Positions 50,181 through 60,528 of a stretch of 64,000 nucleotides of DNA are shown here, piece by piece (position 1 is the first letter of the stretch; every line of letters starts with the position of its first letter). Source of the DNA: Gluconobacter vitians (lineage in GTDB: Bacteria > Pseudomonadota > Alphaproteobacteria > Acetobacterales > Acetobacteraceae); contig NZ_JABCQG010000009.1 of NCBI RefSeq assembly GCF_015244565.1, positions 1 to 64,000 of the forward strand. Direction: 5' to 3'. The translations under genes and the position numbers were made by a program. The notes below the pieces were generated by a model. The model did no database searches. It was given only the letters and a program-made list of their open reading frames with translations, and was not told the DNA's origin.

Positions 50181-52568
50181 ATGTCGTCCAGAATACCCCG
50201 CCACCCTCTGGGACCACTCTCCCTTGCCGCAGGCCTGACGCTTGTCTGCACGGCCGCGCACGCCCAGGACGACACCCGGCACCACCACAAACCCCGTCGC
50301 CATCCTGTTCCCAGGAATGACGCCGCCCGCTCGCAGGACACAAAACCGGCAGCCCCAAAGAGTGCTCCGCCCGCGCCGAAGACAGCGGATAACAGCGTCA
50401 CGGCTGCGCCCGAGGAAGCCGAGCATCTTCAGGTCGTGGGTTCGCCCATGAACATCCTGCATGAATCGATGGGCCTGAGCCGCATGCCGCAGGATGCGCT
50501 GCACACGCCGCAGACCATCAACATCGTCCCGCAGCTCCTGATGCAGCAGCAGAACGTCAAATCGCTCGACGAGGCCCTGCGCAACGTGCCGGGCATAACC
50601 GCCTCGGTCGGGGAAGGCGAGGGCGGCATGGCGGGCGACCAGTTCCTGATCCGCGGTTTCCAGGCCCAGAACGATATCTATGAAAACGGCCTGCGCGATT
50701 TCGGGGTCTATACCCGTGACAGCTTCGATTATGACCACGTCTCGGTCATCAAGGGCCCGTCTTCGGAAGTCTTCGGCAACGGAACGACAGGTGGCGCCAT
50801 CAACATCACCACCAAGGTTGCCCATCTCGGCGACAGCTATGGCGGCAGCTTCTCGGGCGGCTCGGGTGCCTATTATCGCGGCACGCTCGACTTCAACAAA
50901 CAGATCGGCGAGTCCACGGCCATCCGCATTACCGGCATGGGCAACGAAAACAATGTCGTCGGCCGTGACCAACTTTATTCCCACCGCTGGGGCATCGCGC
51001 CGTCCATCGCCTTCGGTCTGGGCAAACGCACCACCTTCACGCTCGAATACTTCCATCAGAGCGATAACCGCATTCCCGATTATGGTGTCCCGGTCGTGAC
51101 GAAACCCGGTACGGCCTATGGCCTCCCGGTGACGGAATACGGTGTCAAACGGACCAACTGGTATGGTACGTCCTATGATCAGGATGCCTCGAACGTAGAC
51201 ATGCTGACCGGCCGCCTGAAATTCACGCTCAATCCGCACATCACGCTTTACGATGACCTGCGCGGTGGCATGTACGAGCGGTATTTCTCCTCCTCGCAGG
51301 AAGCCTGTGATGCGACCTGTACCGCCAATCTCTTCACCAATCCTTCTGCGGCAATGGTCAACCGTCGCGGTGGCGTGGGTGGGCCGGAGCCCTATCAGCA
51401 GAACGACTGGTCCGTGCAGAACGTCTTTTCAGCCGTCGCGAAGTTCGACACCGGCTCCATCCGGCATGAAATGATTGCCGGCTGGGATGTCTCGCATGTC
51501 TATGATCGCCGCACGAACTACGCCTATAATTTCGACGGACAGAACGGCACGCAGAAAGACACGACCAGCCTGCTCAACCCGAACCCCAATCAGCCGGGCC
51601 TGCTGCTGGGGTCTCTGGGTCAGTATGCCCCCAACATCGTAAACATTCCCGGCGTGGGCCATGCCATCTACAAAACGGGCGATGCCACGGATGTCGGCGC
51701 GTTCTTCTCCGAACAAATGTGGCTTCTGCCGGTCTTTTCCATCAAGGGCGGCTTCCGCTGGGATCACTGGAACAGCCATTATTCGGCCAATGGCGGCGTT
51801 GCCGGATCGGGCGTGGCTTTCGGGCAGGATCAGGACACGTTCAACCCGACCGTCAGCCTGATGTACACGCCTGACGACAACACGATGATCTATTTCAACT
51901 GGGCGCAGTCCACGACGCCGCTTGGCCTGTATGTCACCAACAGTTCCGAGCCGCTGAAATCCAGCACGGAAGGTTTCAAGCCCGAGCGCAGCAGCCTTTA
52001 CGAACTGGGCGCCAAGTACAATGCCTTCCACGGCCGCATGGGCTTTACGGCCTCCGTGTTCCGTCTTGAAAAGGGCAATTCGCTGCAGACGGACCAGAAC
52101 GGCGACGTCTCCTCGTCGAGCGACCGTCAGCGCAACCAGGGCGTGGAACTGAGCATATCGGGCGAGATCCTGAAGAACTGGACCATGATCGGCACCTACG
52201 CCTTCTACGACGCCAAGACCCTGGCAGGCACGGCCGCCGATGTCGGCAAGCGCATCCAGTATGCACCGAAGAACTCAGCCACGATCTGGTCCACCTACAC
52301 GATCGCGCCCAACAAACCCTATAACCTGACCTTCGGTGGGGGCCTGACATGGCGTGAAGGGGTGTGGCTCGATGCCGCCAACACGGCCCGCGTTCCGGCG
52401 ACGGTGGAATGGGATGCCATGATTTCCCACAACATCACCAAGCGCTGGCGCGTCGCCATGAACGGCTACAACCTCGACAACCGCCTGAACTACGGCAGCC
52501 TGTTCAGCAACCGCGCCACACCGTCGATCGGCCGGTCCTTTCTCTTCAACCTTTCGGCGACATACTGA
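50181..52568 (+). CDS. TonB-dependent siderophore receptor
   Basis: A 795-residue outer-membrane receptor for ferric siderophores. A signal peptide (about residues 1-29, ending AHAQ) is followed by a His/Pro-rich segment, a plug domain with LDEALRNVPGITASVGEGEG and VIKGPSSEVFGNG, and a 22-strand barrel ending in aromatic SFLFNLSATY. Two Fur-like boxes control it. The ATG at 50181 precedes the signal peptide. Its last 23 bp overlap the convergent Sel1 gene. Confidence 0.9.
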   Translation: MSSRIPRHPLGPLSLAAGLTLVCTAAHAQDDTRHHHKPRRHPVPRNDAARSQDTKPAAPKSAPPAPKTADNSVTAAPEEAEHLQVVGSPMNILHESMGLSRMPQDALHTPQTINIVPQLLMQQQNVKSLDEALRNVPGITASVGEGEGGMAGDQFLIRGFQAQNDIYENGLRDFGVYTRDSFDYDHVSVIKGPSSEVFGNGTTGGAINITTKVAHLGDSYGGSFSGGSGAYYRGTLDFNKQIGESTAIRITGMGNENNVVGRDQLYSHRWGIAPSIAFGLGKRTTFTLEYFHQSDNRIPDYGVPVVTKPGTAYGLPVTEYGVKRTNWYGTSYDQDASNVDMLTGRLKFTLNPHITLYDDLRGGMYERYFSSSQEACDATCTANLFTNPSAAMVNRRGGVGGPEPYQQNDWSVQNVFSAVAKFDTGSIRHEMIAGWDVSHVYDRRTNYAYNFDGQNGTQKDTTSLLNPNPNQPGLLLGSLGQYAPNIVNIPGVGHAIYKTGDATDVGAFFSEQMWLLPVFSIKGGFRWDHWNSHYSANGGVAGSGVAFGQDQDTFNPTVSLMYTPDDNTMIYFNWAQSTTPLGLYVTNSSEPLKSSTEGFKPERSSLYELGAKYNAFHGRMGFTASVFRLEKGNSLQTDQNGDVSSSSDRQRNQGVELSISGEILKNWTMIGTYAFYDAKTLAGTAADVGKRIQYAPKNSATIWSTYTIAPNKPYNLTFGGGLTWREGVWLDAANTARVPATVEWDAMISHNITKRWRVAMNGYNLDNRLNYGSLFSNRATPSIGRSFLFNLSATY

Positions 52569-53340
52569 CCGGACCAGCCGCGCCTGACGGAGAAATCCCC
52601 ATCTCCGTCAGGCGCCTGCGCACCCTTTCCAGCAACTCCGCATCGCCCTTCGGTCCCAAAGCCGTCAGCTTCTGATCCATCGCCAGGAGAATATCGGACG
52701 TCGCATCCACGACAGCCTTGCGCCACCAACCCAGCGCCTCATTGATCTTCCCAGCATCCACAAGCGCCGTGGCATGATTGTGCTGCCCCCGGTAATCGCC
52801 GCCTTCTGCCGATTTCCGGTACCAGTCCAGCGCCGCCGCCCGGTCCTGCGGCACCACCCATCCTTCTTCCAGAAACCGCGCATACAGGTTCATGGATTTC
52901 GCATGGCCGTTATTTGCCGCTGTCCGGAACAGATCCAGCGCCCGCGGCAGATCCGGCTCCATGCCGATCCCGCGCATGGTCATAATGCCCAGATTGTACC
53001 GGCCCCATTCGTCTCCGGCTTTTGCCGCAGCCTCATAACAGCGGGCCGCCTGCGGAAGATCCTTCTCGCAACCCCAGCCGAACTGGAAACACCGCCCACG
53101 CATATTATGTCCCGGTCCGAAGCCGGCATTGGCCGCGATCGTGAACCAGTCCAGCGCTGCCACCGGATCACGCGGAACATAGACGCTGTCCAGCAGCACC
53201 TGCCCCCACTGCACGATCTGAAGATGCTGTCCTTTTAATGCGCCCTGCCTGATTTCCTCGATCTGCGGTGGCAGGGCAGGGGCTTCGGGACGACGTGACG
53301 ATGGCTTCCGTCCCAAAAGTTTCTGAACGATCCGCTTCAT
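52546..53340 (-). CDS. Sel1-repeat (TPR-like) protein
   Basis: A 264-residue protein with several Sel1-type helical repeats, e.g. PQAARCYEAAAKAGDEWGRY and AAALDWYRKSAEGGDYRGQH. Such proteins mediate protein-protein contacts. There is no signal peptide, but the N-terminus is very basic (KRIVQKLLGRKPSSRR). Its start overlaps the end of the TraB-family gene by one base, suggesting coupling, and its 3' end overlaps the receptor gene. Confidence 0.8.
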   Translation of the reverse strand: MKRIVQKLLGRKPSSRRPEAPALPPQIEEIRQGALKGQHLQIVQWGQVLLDSVYVPRDPVAALDWFTIAANAGFGPGHNMRGRCFQFGWGCEKDLPQAARCYEAAAKAGDEWGRYNLGIMTMRGIGMEPDLPRALDLFRTAANNGHAKSMNLYARFLEEGWVVPQDRAAALDWYRKSAEGGDYRGQHNHATALVDAGKINEALGWWRKAVVDATSDILLAMDQKLTALGPKGDAELLERVRRRLTEMGISPSGAAGPVSMSPKG

Positions 53341-54338
53341 CAGGGCGCTGGCACGATCTGCTGGACCTCGAACCCGTCCTTGCGGAGCAGGGCGGGCAGA
53401 CCTTTCGGCCCCGCCATGTGCAGGGAGCCCACAGCCGCGAACAGTGATGTCCCGCTCTCATGGATCTTCTCGATTTTTGCCGCCATCCCGACATTCCGCT
53501 CATCCAGAAGCCGCGTCATGAAGCGCCGCTTCTGTGGCGTATCCAGGCAGTCGCACCAGTCCTGATACCGCTCCAGCCGCTTCACGTCGCTCGAGGCCCA
53601 CATTTCCGCCAGCCGCTGGTTCTCGGTCTGCGTCTTGCCGGACGACACACCTTTGACGATGTCATCAATAAATGCATCTTCATCCGTCTGATCCGGTCCA
53701 ATCAGCAACTCCCGCTGCATCTGCACCGTCTCCAGCCCGATCAGCGGCTTCTTCAGACTGCCCGCCATGCCCTGCAAAACGGCATCCACGGCATAATCCG
53801 GATAATATCCGTCCGGGCGTGATGACAGGGACTCAACCCCTGCCGCTTCCACACCAACTGCCACATGCGCGAACGCCGCGCTGGGCACGCATTGCTGATC
53901 CATAAGCGCATCCACCTTCGCCTTTCGTCCGGACTGGACGAGATGCGCCCATCGGGCCGGATCTTCCGGCTGCCGCAGCGTGATAGCCGTGTCCGGCGCA
54001 TTCAGATCAAGCTCCAGCGCGATCTCGCTGCTGTGCAGGATCGCAGCGCGCGTCAGCGGGCCGGGCAGCAGCCAGTCCTGCTTTGCGACATGCAGCGTTC
54101 CATACAGCCAAGACGAGTGACCATCTTTCGTCACTTTCCACAGGAACCCCCGGTCCGGTGATGTCTGGAACATCTGCGTCATCCGGGCCTTGTCCGGCAC
54201 GCTTGCCGCCGCCGGGCAACGGGGCGCCTGCGCGTGTGCGGCGATGCTGAATCCTGCACAGACACCCAGAACGGCTCCTGCAACAGACTGGAAGAAACGA
54301 AGTGCGTTCACGGATCTGCCTTCTGAAAAAAGCGCCAT
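53340..54338 (-). CDS. TraB/GumN-family protein
   Basis: A protein of 332 residues from ATG 54338 (336 if the ATG at 54350 is used). It has a Sec signal peptide (AGAVLGVCAGFSIAAHAQAP), then the TraB/GumN fold: the opening WKVTKDGHSSWLYGTLHVA and the closing FAAVGSLHMAGPKGLPALLR carry the paired GxxH motifs that bind metal in TIKI-like proteases. It is periplasmic or surface-exposed; function in bacteria is not established. Confidence 0.82.
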   Translation of the reverse strand: MALFSEGRSVNALRFFQSVAGAVLGVCAGFSIAAHAQAPRCPAAASVPDKARMTQMFQTSPDRGFLWKVTKDGHSSWLYGTLHVAKQDWLLPGPLTRAAILHSSEIALELDLNAPDTAITLRQPEDPARWAHLVQSGRKAKVDALMDQQCVPSAAFAHVAVGVEAAGVESLSSRPDGYYPDYAVDAVLQGMAGSLKKPLIGLETVQMQRELLIGPDQTDEDAFIDDIVKGVSSGKTQTENQRLAEMWASSDVKRLERYQDWCDCLDTPQKRRFMTRLLDERNVGMAAKIEKIHESGTSLFAAVGSLHMAGPKGLPALLRKDGFEVQQIVPAP

Positions 54339-54489
54339 ACCGCCCATCATCCGCGAGTCCCGCCGCCCCGGCAACCCGCTTTGGGGCGACCCTGCATTGC
54401 TGCCGCCCTTAACGCGGACTTGACCGGATTGGCCCGCAATCTCCATATGGTTCCCCCTTTGTGTGAATGACCGAAACTGGCCCGTCCCC

Positions 54490-57348
54490 ATGTCCGATAA
54501 GACCCCCGATCCTTCCGTCGCAGCCTTCAAGGAACAGCAGGACCGCTACCGCGATACCGTGTTTCTCCCCCGCACCGGTTTTCCGATGCGCGGCGGCCTG
54601 CCCAAGCGCGAGCCTGAAACGCTCGCCCGCTGGGCCGCGACAGGGCTGGACGAAAAGATCCGGGAGGCCGGGAAGGGACGTCCCGTCTTCACGCTTCATG
54701 ACGGACCTCCCTACGCCAACGGCCACATTCACATCGGACACGCCCTGAACAAGGTGATGAAGGACGTCATCAACCGCGCCCATCGCATGTCGGGGTATGA
54801 AGTCCGCTATCTTCCGGGCTGGGACTGCCACGGCCTGCCGATCGAATGGCGGATCGAGGAACAGTACCGCAAGGCCGGCAAGGACAAGGATCAGGTGCCC
54901 TTGCTCCAGTTCCGCGCCGAATGCCGCCAGTACGCTGCCGAATGGGTGCAGAAGCAGGCTGAGGACTTCAAGCGTATCGGCGTGCAGGCCGAATGGGCCA
55001 ACCGTTACGTGACGATGGACTTCAGCTCCGAAGCCAAGATCGTCGATGAGATCGGCAAGTTCCTGCTCAATGGCAGCCTCTATCGCGGCCTGCGCCCCGT
55101 CATGTGGAGTCCGGTCGAGAAGACGGCACTGGCCGAAGCCGAGATCGAATATCACGACATCGACTCCACCACGATCTTCGTGGCCTTCCCGATCATCAAG
55201 GACCCGACGCCCGCCCACGCCCTGAATGGCGTCTCGGCCGTCATCTGGACGACCACGCCCTGGACCATCCCGGCCAACCGCGCGCTCGCCTATGGTCCAG
55301 ACATCACCTATGTCGTCCTGCGCGTCGATGAGACGAACGAGAACAGCCTCGTCCCACAGGGCGCGAAGCTGCTGGTGGCCGAGGATCGTGTGGACGCGTT
55401 CTGCACGGATGCAGGCATCACAGCACATCACGTTCTCTACACCCTGCCGGGCAATGCGCTCGAAGGTGCAGTCTGCGCCCATCCGCTGCGGGGTCGTGGC
55501 TATGAATATGATGTGCCGATGCTGCCGGGCGACTTTGTCACGACCGATGCCGGCACGGGCCTCGTCCACATGGCGCCGTCCCACGGTCAGGACGACTTCA
55601 TGCTCTGCCGTCAGTACGGCATCGAAGTCCCCGAACTCGTGCAGGATGACGGCCGCTATGCACCGTGGGTTCCGCATCTGGCCGGCATCCATGTCTTCAA
55701 GGCAGCCGATCCGGTCTGCGACCTTCTGACCGAAGCCCGCCAGTCCGCCGAACATGACGATGCCCCGGCCACCGGCCTGATGGCCCGTGGAATGGTCCGT
55801 CATTCCTATCCGCATTCCTGGCGCTCCAAGGCTCCGATCATCTTCCGCGCCACGCCACAGTGGTTCATCGCGATGGATGGCCAGACGAAGCTGCGTGAAA
55901 AGGCCCTGAGCGCGCTGGACAACGTCACGTTCGTCCCCGAAGCCGCCCGCCGTCGCCTGACCTCCATGATCGAGCAGCGCCCCGACTGGTGCATCTCCCG
56001 TCAGCGCGCCTGGGGCGTGCCGATCGCAGTCTTCGTTGAAAAGCGCACCGGTGAAGTCCTGCGCGATGCGGCCGTCATGCAGCGTATCGTCGAGGCTTTC
56101 CGTGAAAAAGGGGCGGATGTCTGGTACGAAGCCGACCCGGCCATTTTCCTCGGCGCCGACCGTGATCCCGCCGATTACGAACAGGTCTTCGACATCGTGG
56201 ATGTCTGGTTCGAAAGCGGCTCCACCCATCGCTTCGATCTGGGACAGGAAGGCCTGAACTTCCCGGCTGATCTCTATCTTGAAGGCTCGGACCAGCATCG
56301 CGGCTGGTTCCAGTCCTCCCTGCTGGAAAGTGTCGGCACGATGGGGGTCGCACCCTACAGGGCGCTCGTGACCAACGGCTTCGTCATGGACGAGCAGGGC
56401 CGCAAGATGTCCAAGTCGCTGGGCAATGTCGTGGCCCCTTCGGACGTGACCGACAGCCTTGGCGCCGACATCCTGCGTCTGTGGGTCCTCAACTCCGACA
56501 CGAACGAAGATCTCCGCATCGGGCAGGAAATCCTCAAGCAGCAGGGCGAACTCTACCGCCGTCTGCGCAATACGCTGCGCTGGCTGCTCGGTGCGCTGGA
56601 TGGCTTCACGCTCGAAGAAGCCGTGCCTTACGCCGATCTGCCGCCGCTGGAGCAGTATATCCTGCACCGCCTGACGGAACTGCGCGGCCTGATCGCCAGC
56701 GCGGTCGAGACGCATCAGTGGGTCGGTGTCTATCCGGCACTGCACGGCTTCTGCACCACCGATCTCTCGGCGTTCTATTTCGACATCCGCAAGGATGCGA
56801 TCTACTGCGATGCCCCGTCCGATCCGACGCGGCGCGCGGCCCGCACGGTGCTGGACGCCCTGCATCGCGCCCTCTGCACCTGGCTTGCTCCCGTCCTCGT
56901 CTTCACGGCTGAGGAAGCCTGGCAGGCCCGCTTCGGCGAAGGAGAGAGCGTGCATCTTGCGCAGTTCTTCGAGCCGGACGCCGAATGGAACGATCCGGAA
57001 CTTGGCAACCGCTGGGAAGACATCCGCGCCTATCGCCGCCTGATCACGACCGAGCTGGAAACCGCCCGCCGCGACGGCACGATCGGCTCCTCGCTCGAAG
57101 CCAGCGTTACGCTGCCGCTTTCGCAGGAAGAAGCCGGGATCTTCGGCGGGCTGGACTGGGCCGAACTGCTCATCACCTCCCATGCGGAAACCGAGCTGCT
57201 GCCGGGGGACACGGCTCATGGCGGTCCGCAGGTCGAGCGTGCGCCGGGCCATAAATGTGCCCGCTGCTGGAAGGTCCTGCCCGAGGTCGGCGAGAACGCC
57301 GAACATCCGGCCCTGTGCCGCCGCTGCATCGACGTGGTGAGTGCCTGA
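54490..57348 (+). CDS. ileS: isoleucyl-tRNA synthetase
   Basis: A 952-residue class I synthetase. HIGH is at residues 81-84 and KMSKS at 639-643; between them lie the editing domain and the WFESGSTHRF active-site segment. A C-terminal zinc site begins at Cys923 and Cys926 (CARCWK) with a second CRRC pair. GTG at 54463 is an alternative start. It overlaps lspA by one base (TGATG), the conserved ileS-lspA pair. Confidence 0.96.
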   Translation: MSDKTPDPSVAAFKEQQDRYRDTVFLPRTGFPMRGGLPKREPETLARWAATGLDEKIREAGKGRPVFTLHDGPPYANGHIHIGHALNKVMKDVINRAHRMSGYEVRYLPGWDCHGLPIEWRIEEQYRKAGKDKDQVPLLQFRAECRQYAAEWVQKQAEDFKRIGVQAEWANRYVTMDFSSEAKIVDEIGKFLLNGSLYRGLRPVMWSPVEKTALAEAEIEYHDIDSTTIFVAFPIIKDPTPAHALNGVSAVIWTTTPWTIPANRALAYGPDITYVVLRVDETNENSLVPQGAKLLVAEDRVDAFCTDAGITAHHVLYTLPGNALEGAVCAHPLRGRGYEYDVPMLPGDFVTTDAGTGLVHMAPSHGQDDFMLCRQYGIEVPELVQDDGRYAPWVPHLAGIHVFKAADPVCDLLTEARQSAEHDDAPATGLMARGMVRHSYPHSWRSKAPIIFRATPQWFIAMDGQTKLREKALSALDNVTFVPEAARRRLTSMIEQRPDWCISRQRAWGVPIAVFVEKRTGEVLRDAAVMQRIVEAFREKGADVWYEADPAIFLGADRDPADYEQVFDIVDVWFESGSTHRFDLGQEGLNFPADLYLEGSDQHRGWFQSSLLESVGTMGVAPYRALVTNGFVMDEQGRKMSKSLGNVVAPSDVTDSLGADILRLWVLNSDTNEDLRIGQEILKQQGELYRRLRNTLRWLLGALDGFTLEEAVPYADLPPLEQYILHRLTELRGLIASAVETHQWVGVYPALHGFCTTDLSAFYFDIRKDAIYCDAPSDPTRRAARTVLDALHRALCTWLAPVLVFTAEEAWQARFGEGESVHLAQFFEPDAEWNDPELGNRWEDIRAYRRLITTELETARRDGTIGSSLEASVTLPLSQEEAGIFGGLDWAELLITSHAETELLPGDTAHGGPQVERAPGHKCARCWKVLPEVGENAEHPALCRRCIDVVSA

Positions 57349-57860
57349 TGTCCCTGTGGCATGAGGGCATGAGCCGGACCGGCCGTATGGTTCTGGGTCT
57401 CGCCCTGCTGGTTCTGGTCCTCGTTCTGGATCAGGCCAGCAAGGACTGGATCCTCTATGTTTACCATCTGCCGGACCGGGGGTCGGTCGAGATCCTGCCG
57501 TTCCTGAACTTCACAATGGTCTGGAACCACGCCGTGACGTTCGGCATGTTCGGCGGCCTCGGCAGCCGGGGACCGTGGATTTTCTGCGCGGTTTCCCTGA
57601 TCGCCGTAGGGCTTCTGGTCTGGACCCTGACACGCACGAAGCGCACGCTCGTGGCGGCATCCTGTGGTGCGATTGCCGGTGGCGCCATTGGCAATGTCAT
57701 TGACCGCCTGCGCTATGGGGCGGTTGTGGATTTCCTGCACGCCCATGCATTCGGCTGGTCATGGTATGTCTTCAATATCGCGGATTCAGGGATCGTCTGC
57801 GGCGTCATCGTCTGGCTGATCGACTCCCTGCTCGCGGAACGTCAGGCCGCGGCCAAGTGA
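57348..57860 (+). CDS. lspA: lipoprotein signal peptidase
   Basis: A 170-residue inner-membrane aspartic protease that cleaves lipoprotein signal peptides. Four hydrophobic helices are seen; catalytic Asp119 is in GGAIGNVIDR and Asp146 in VFNIADSGIV. It begins within the ileS stop. Several lipoproteins in the window would be substrates, including the next gene. Confidence 0.95.
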   Translation: MSLWHEGMSRTGRMVLGLALLVLVLVLDQASKDWILYVYHLPDRGSVEILPFLNFTMVWNHAVTFGMFGGLGSRGPWIFCAVSLIAVGLLVWTLTRTKRTLVAASCGAIAGGAIGNVIDRLRYGAVVDFLHAHAFGWSWYVFNIADSGIVCGVIVWLIDSLLAERQAAAK

Positions 57861-57925
57861 TGCGATTGCGGAACTTGTTCCAATGGCTTGCCCCCGCGTC
57901 GCGCGGACTGTAGGAGTGTTGCATC

Positions 57926-58498
57926 ATGATCGCGTCCCAGGGGCCCTCCATGCGTCGTAACCGTCTTTCCGTTGCCCGTCTCAGTGTCCAGATGGGTGCC
58001 ATGGCTTCCGTCGGCCTGCTGCTTTCGGGCTGCTCGGGTGCGGATGTCTCACGCGCGATCGGCCTCGAACGGGCCATGCCCGACGAGTACACCGTCACCA
58101 CCCGCGCCCCGCTGTCGATGCCGCCTTCCGAGCAGATGCAGCTTCCCGGCGCAGCCGACGCCCACCGTCCGGACGAAAGCCCGCGGATGCAGGCGCTTGA
58201 AACCCTGTCGCCGGACACGGCCCTGCACCCGGATGCCGGACAGGGCAGTTCGGGCCAGAGCGCGCTTGTCGGGCAGGTGGACAAGTCCGCCAATGCGCCG
58301 AACAATGCCGAACTCGGGACGGCTGACGCGGGCTTCGTGGACAACCTGATGTTCTGGAAAGGTGGCAGCGCCGGTTCCGTCGTTGATGGAGACGCCGAAA
58401 ACCGCCGCATCCGCGAAAACTCGGCTCTGGGCCGCAACCCGGCAACAGGTGCGACCCCAACCGTCCGCAAGAAGAAAGCTTTCCTGGGCGTTCTCTGA
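57926..58498 (+). CDS. DUF3035 lipoprotein
   Basis: A 190-residue lipoprotein of the DUF3035 family found after lspA in alpha-Proteobacteria. The lipobox LLLSGC gives a lipidated Cys36; the conserved family element GLERAMPDEYTVTTRAPLSM follows at about residue 46. The rest is polar and low in complexity, probably flexible. Function is not known. Hairpins at about 58506-58543 and 58554-58574 separate it from mutL. Confidence 0.82.
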   Translation: MIASQGPSMRRNRLSVARLSVQMGAMASVGLLLSGCSGADVSRAIGLERAMPDEYTVTTRAPLSMPPSEQMQLPGAADAHRPDESPRMQALETLSPDTALHPDAGQGSSGQSALVGQVDKSANAPNNAELGTADAGFVDNLMFWKGGSAGSVVDGDAENRRIRENSALGRNPATGATPTVRKKKAFLGVL

Positions 58499-58587
58499 AT
58501 ACCCTCCGTCCCGTCTGTCCTGATGACCGGGCAGAAGGGACGGCCCTGTCTGCCGTCCGGACTCTGTCCGGACGATGAGGAGGCATC

Positions 58588-60447
58588 GTGTCCGAGGCCC
58601 CGTCCTTTTCCCGCCCCACAATCCGTCGTCTTTCCGGCCATGTCATTGACCTGATTGCAGCCGGCGAGGTCATTGAACGCCCCGCCGCCGCTCTCAAGGA
58701 ACTGGTGGAGAACGCTGTTGATGCCGGCGCAACCCGCATTGTAGTTGCCCTGCGCGCTGGCGGGACGGACCGGATCGACGTCACCGACAATGGCTGCGGC
58801 ATGACCCCGGCCGAACTGGAACTGGCCGTCGAGCGGCACTGTACCTCCAAGCTTCAGGACGACCGCCTCGTCCAGATCCGCACGCTGGGTTTTCGGGGCG
58901 AGGCATTGCCGTCCATCGGCGCCAGTGCGCGCCTGTCCATCACGTCCCGTACGCCGGAGTCAGACACTGCATGGTGCATCCGCGTCGATGGCGGTGTCAT
59001 CACGCCACTACAGCCTGCATCCGGTCCGGTTGGCACGCGCATCGTCGTGACAGACCTGTTCTTTGCCACCCCGGCACGACGCAAGTTCCTCAAAAGCGCC
59101 CGGGTCGAGAGCGGCCATGCCGAATCCGTCATGCGTCGTCTGGCCCTGTCCGCGCCCCATTGCGCCATGCGCGTTCTGCTGGACGACAAGGTTCTGTTCG
59201 ACCTGCCGGAACAGAGCCCCATCGCCCGCACGGCCGCTGTTCTGGACACGACGCCCGACACGCTGATCCCGCTCGATGAACAGCGCGGTTCTGTCCGTCT
59301 GTCGGGTTTTGCCTGCGGCCCTGCCCGGACCCGCGCCACCGGGTCGGGCCAGTTCATTCTGGTCAACAACCGGCCTGTCACGGACCCGATGCTCCGCACA
59401 GCCATCCGCGTGGCCTATCGTCCCGTCATTGAGCGTGGCCGCTTCCCGGTTATGGCGCTGCATCTGAAAGTGCCGCTGGAACGGCTGGATGTGAACGTGC
59501 ATCCTGCCAAGACCGAACTGCGCTTTGCCGATGAAGCCGAAATCCGGTCTCTCGTCATTGGCGGTCTGGGCCGGGCGCTGGGTCATGGTTCGAATGGCGG
59601 TGGCGGCATTCATGCGAGCTTCGGTTCGCGCCCGTCCATCGTCTATCCGCCCCGCCTGCCGGAGCCACGGGACGCATCGGCCTCCGTACCGCTACAGGGC
59701 AGCCTGCCGACCGGTTATGCCCCACGGTCTTCGCCTCTGCGGGACGCTACTCCGCCTCTGGCCCGACCGGGTTTTGCGGAAACAGATCCGGCTTTTGCTC
59801 CCGCTGCCCGTGCTCCGCAGCAGCCAGAAGCCCTCGATCCTGCATTCCCGCTCGGTGCCGCCATTGCGCAGGTTTTTGACACATACATTCTGGCCCTAGC
59901 ACCCGATGGCGACCTCGTTCTCGTGGACCAGCATGCTGCCCATGAGCGCCTGACCCATGAGCGTCTGCGCGAACAATATGCCAGTGGTGGGACATTGCGG
60001 TCGCAGGCCCTGCTTCTACCGGAAGTGGTGGACCTGCCGCGTCGCGAGGCGGAAGCTCTCATGGCGCGCGCGGAGGAGCTTTCGAAGCTCGGGATCGATC
60101 TTGAATCTTTCGGTCCCGGCAGCGTGCTGCTGCGCTCGGTTCCCGCTCTTCTGGGGGCACAGGACATTCAGGGGCTTCTGAAAGACGTGGCCGACGAACT
60201 GGTCAGCGATCCGGATCTGGCCCCTGCAGGTACGGGAAGTCTTTCGCATCATCTGGATGCCATTCTGGCGCGGATGGCATGTCACGGCAGCATCCGCGCA
60301 GGTCGTCGTCTCAAGCCTGAGGAAATGGATGCCCTGTTGCGCGAGATGGAACTGACACCGCGTGCAAATACTTGTTCACACGGACGACCAACCTGGCTCA
60401 AACTGACACGGCGTGAACTTGAACGTCTTTTTGGACGCGTTAAATAA
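58588..60447 (+). CDS. mutL: DNA mismatch repair protein MutL
   Basis: A 619-residue GHKL ATPase that links MutS to strand incision. The N-terminal ATP site has ELVENAVDAGAT and DNGCGM; a Pro-rich linker (about residues 345-420) joins the dimerisation domain. There, DQHA-x2-E-x4-E at residues 447-458 is the metal-dependent endonuclease motif, so this MutL is expected to nick DNA itself, as in bacteria lacking MutH. A start GTG at 58588 follows GATGAGGAGG. Confidence 0.94.
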   Translation: MSEAPSFSRPTIRRLSGHVIDLIAAGEVIERPAAALKELVENAVDAGATRIVVALRAGGTDRIDVTDNGCGMTPAELELAVERHCTSKLQDDRLVQIRTLGFRGEALPSIGASARLSITSRTPESDTAWCIRVDGGVITPLQPASGPVGTRIVVTDLFFATPARRKFLKSARVESGHAESVMRRLALSAPHCAMRVLLDDKVLFDLPEQSPIARTAAVLDTTPDTLIPLDEQRGSVRLSGFACGPARTRATGSGQFILVNNRPVTDPMLRTAIRVAYRPVIERGRFPVMALHLKVPLERLDVNVHPAKTELRFADEAEIRSLVIGGLGRALGHGSNGGGGIHASFGSRPSIVYPPRLPEPRDASASVPLQGSLPTGYAPRSSPLRDATPPLARPGFAETDPAFAPAARAPQQPEALDPAFPLGAAIAQVFDTYILALAPDGDLVLVDQHAAHERLTHERLREQYASGGTLRSQALLLPEVVDLPRREAEALMARAEELSKLGIDLESFGPGSVLLRSVPALLGAQDIQGLLKDVADELVSDPDLAPAGTGSLSHHLDAILARMACHGSIRAGRRLKPEEMDALLREMELTPRANTCSHGRPTWLKLTRRELERLFGRVK

Positions 60448-60528
60448 CACGCAGGGTTGAAGAGCGGTTTCTTGCAACACCATGTTAGGACCAGCTGCGA
60501 TCACTTTGGCGGTAGGAAAGACAACAGA

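Noticed and set aside
54409-57306. 965-codon open frame antisense to ileS
   Set aside because: ileS carries HIGH, KMSKS and zinc motifs; the antisense frame is a by-product of third-position bias.
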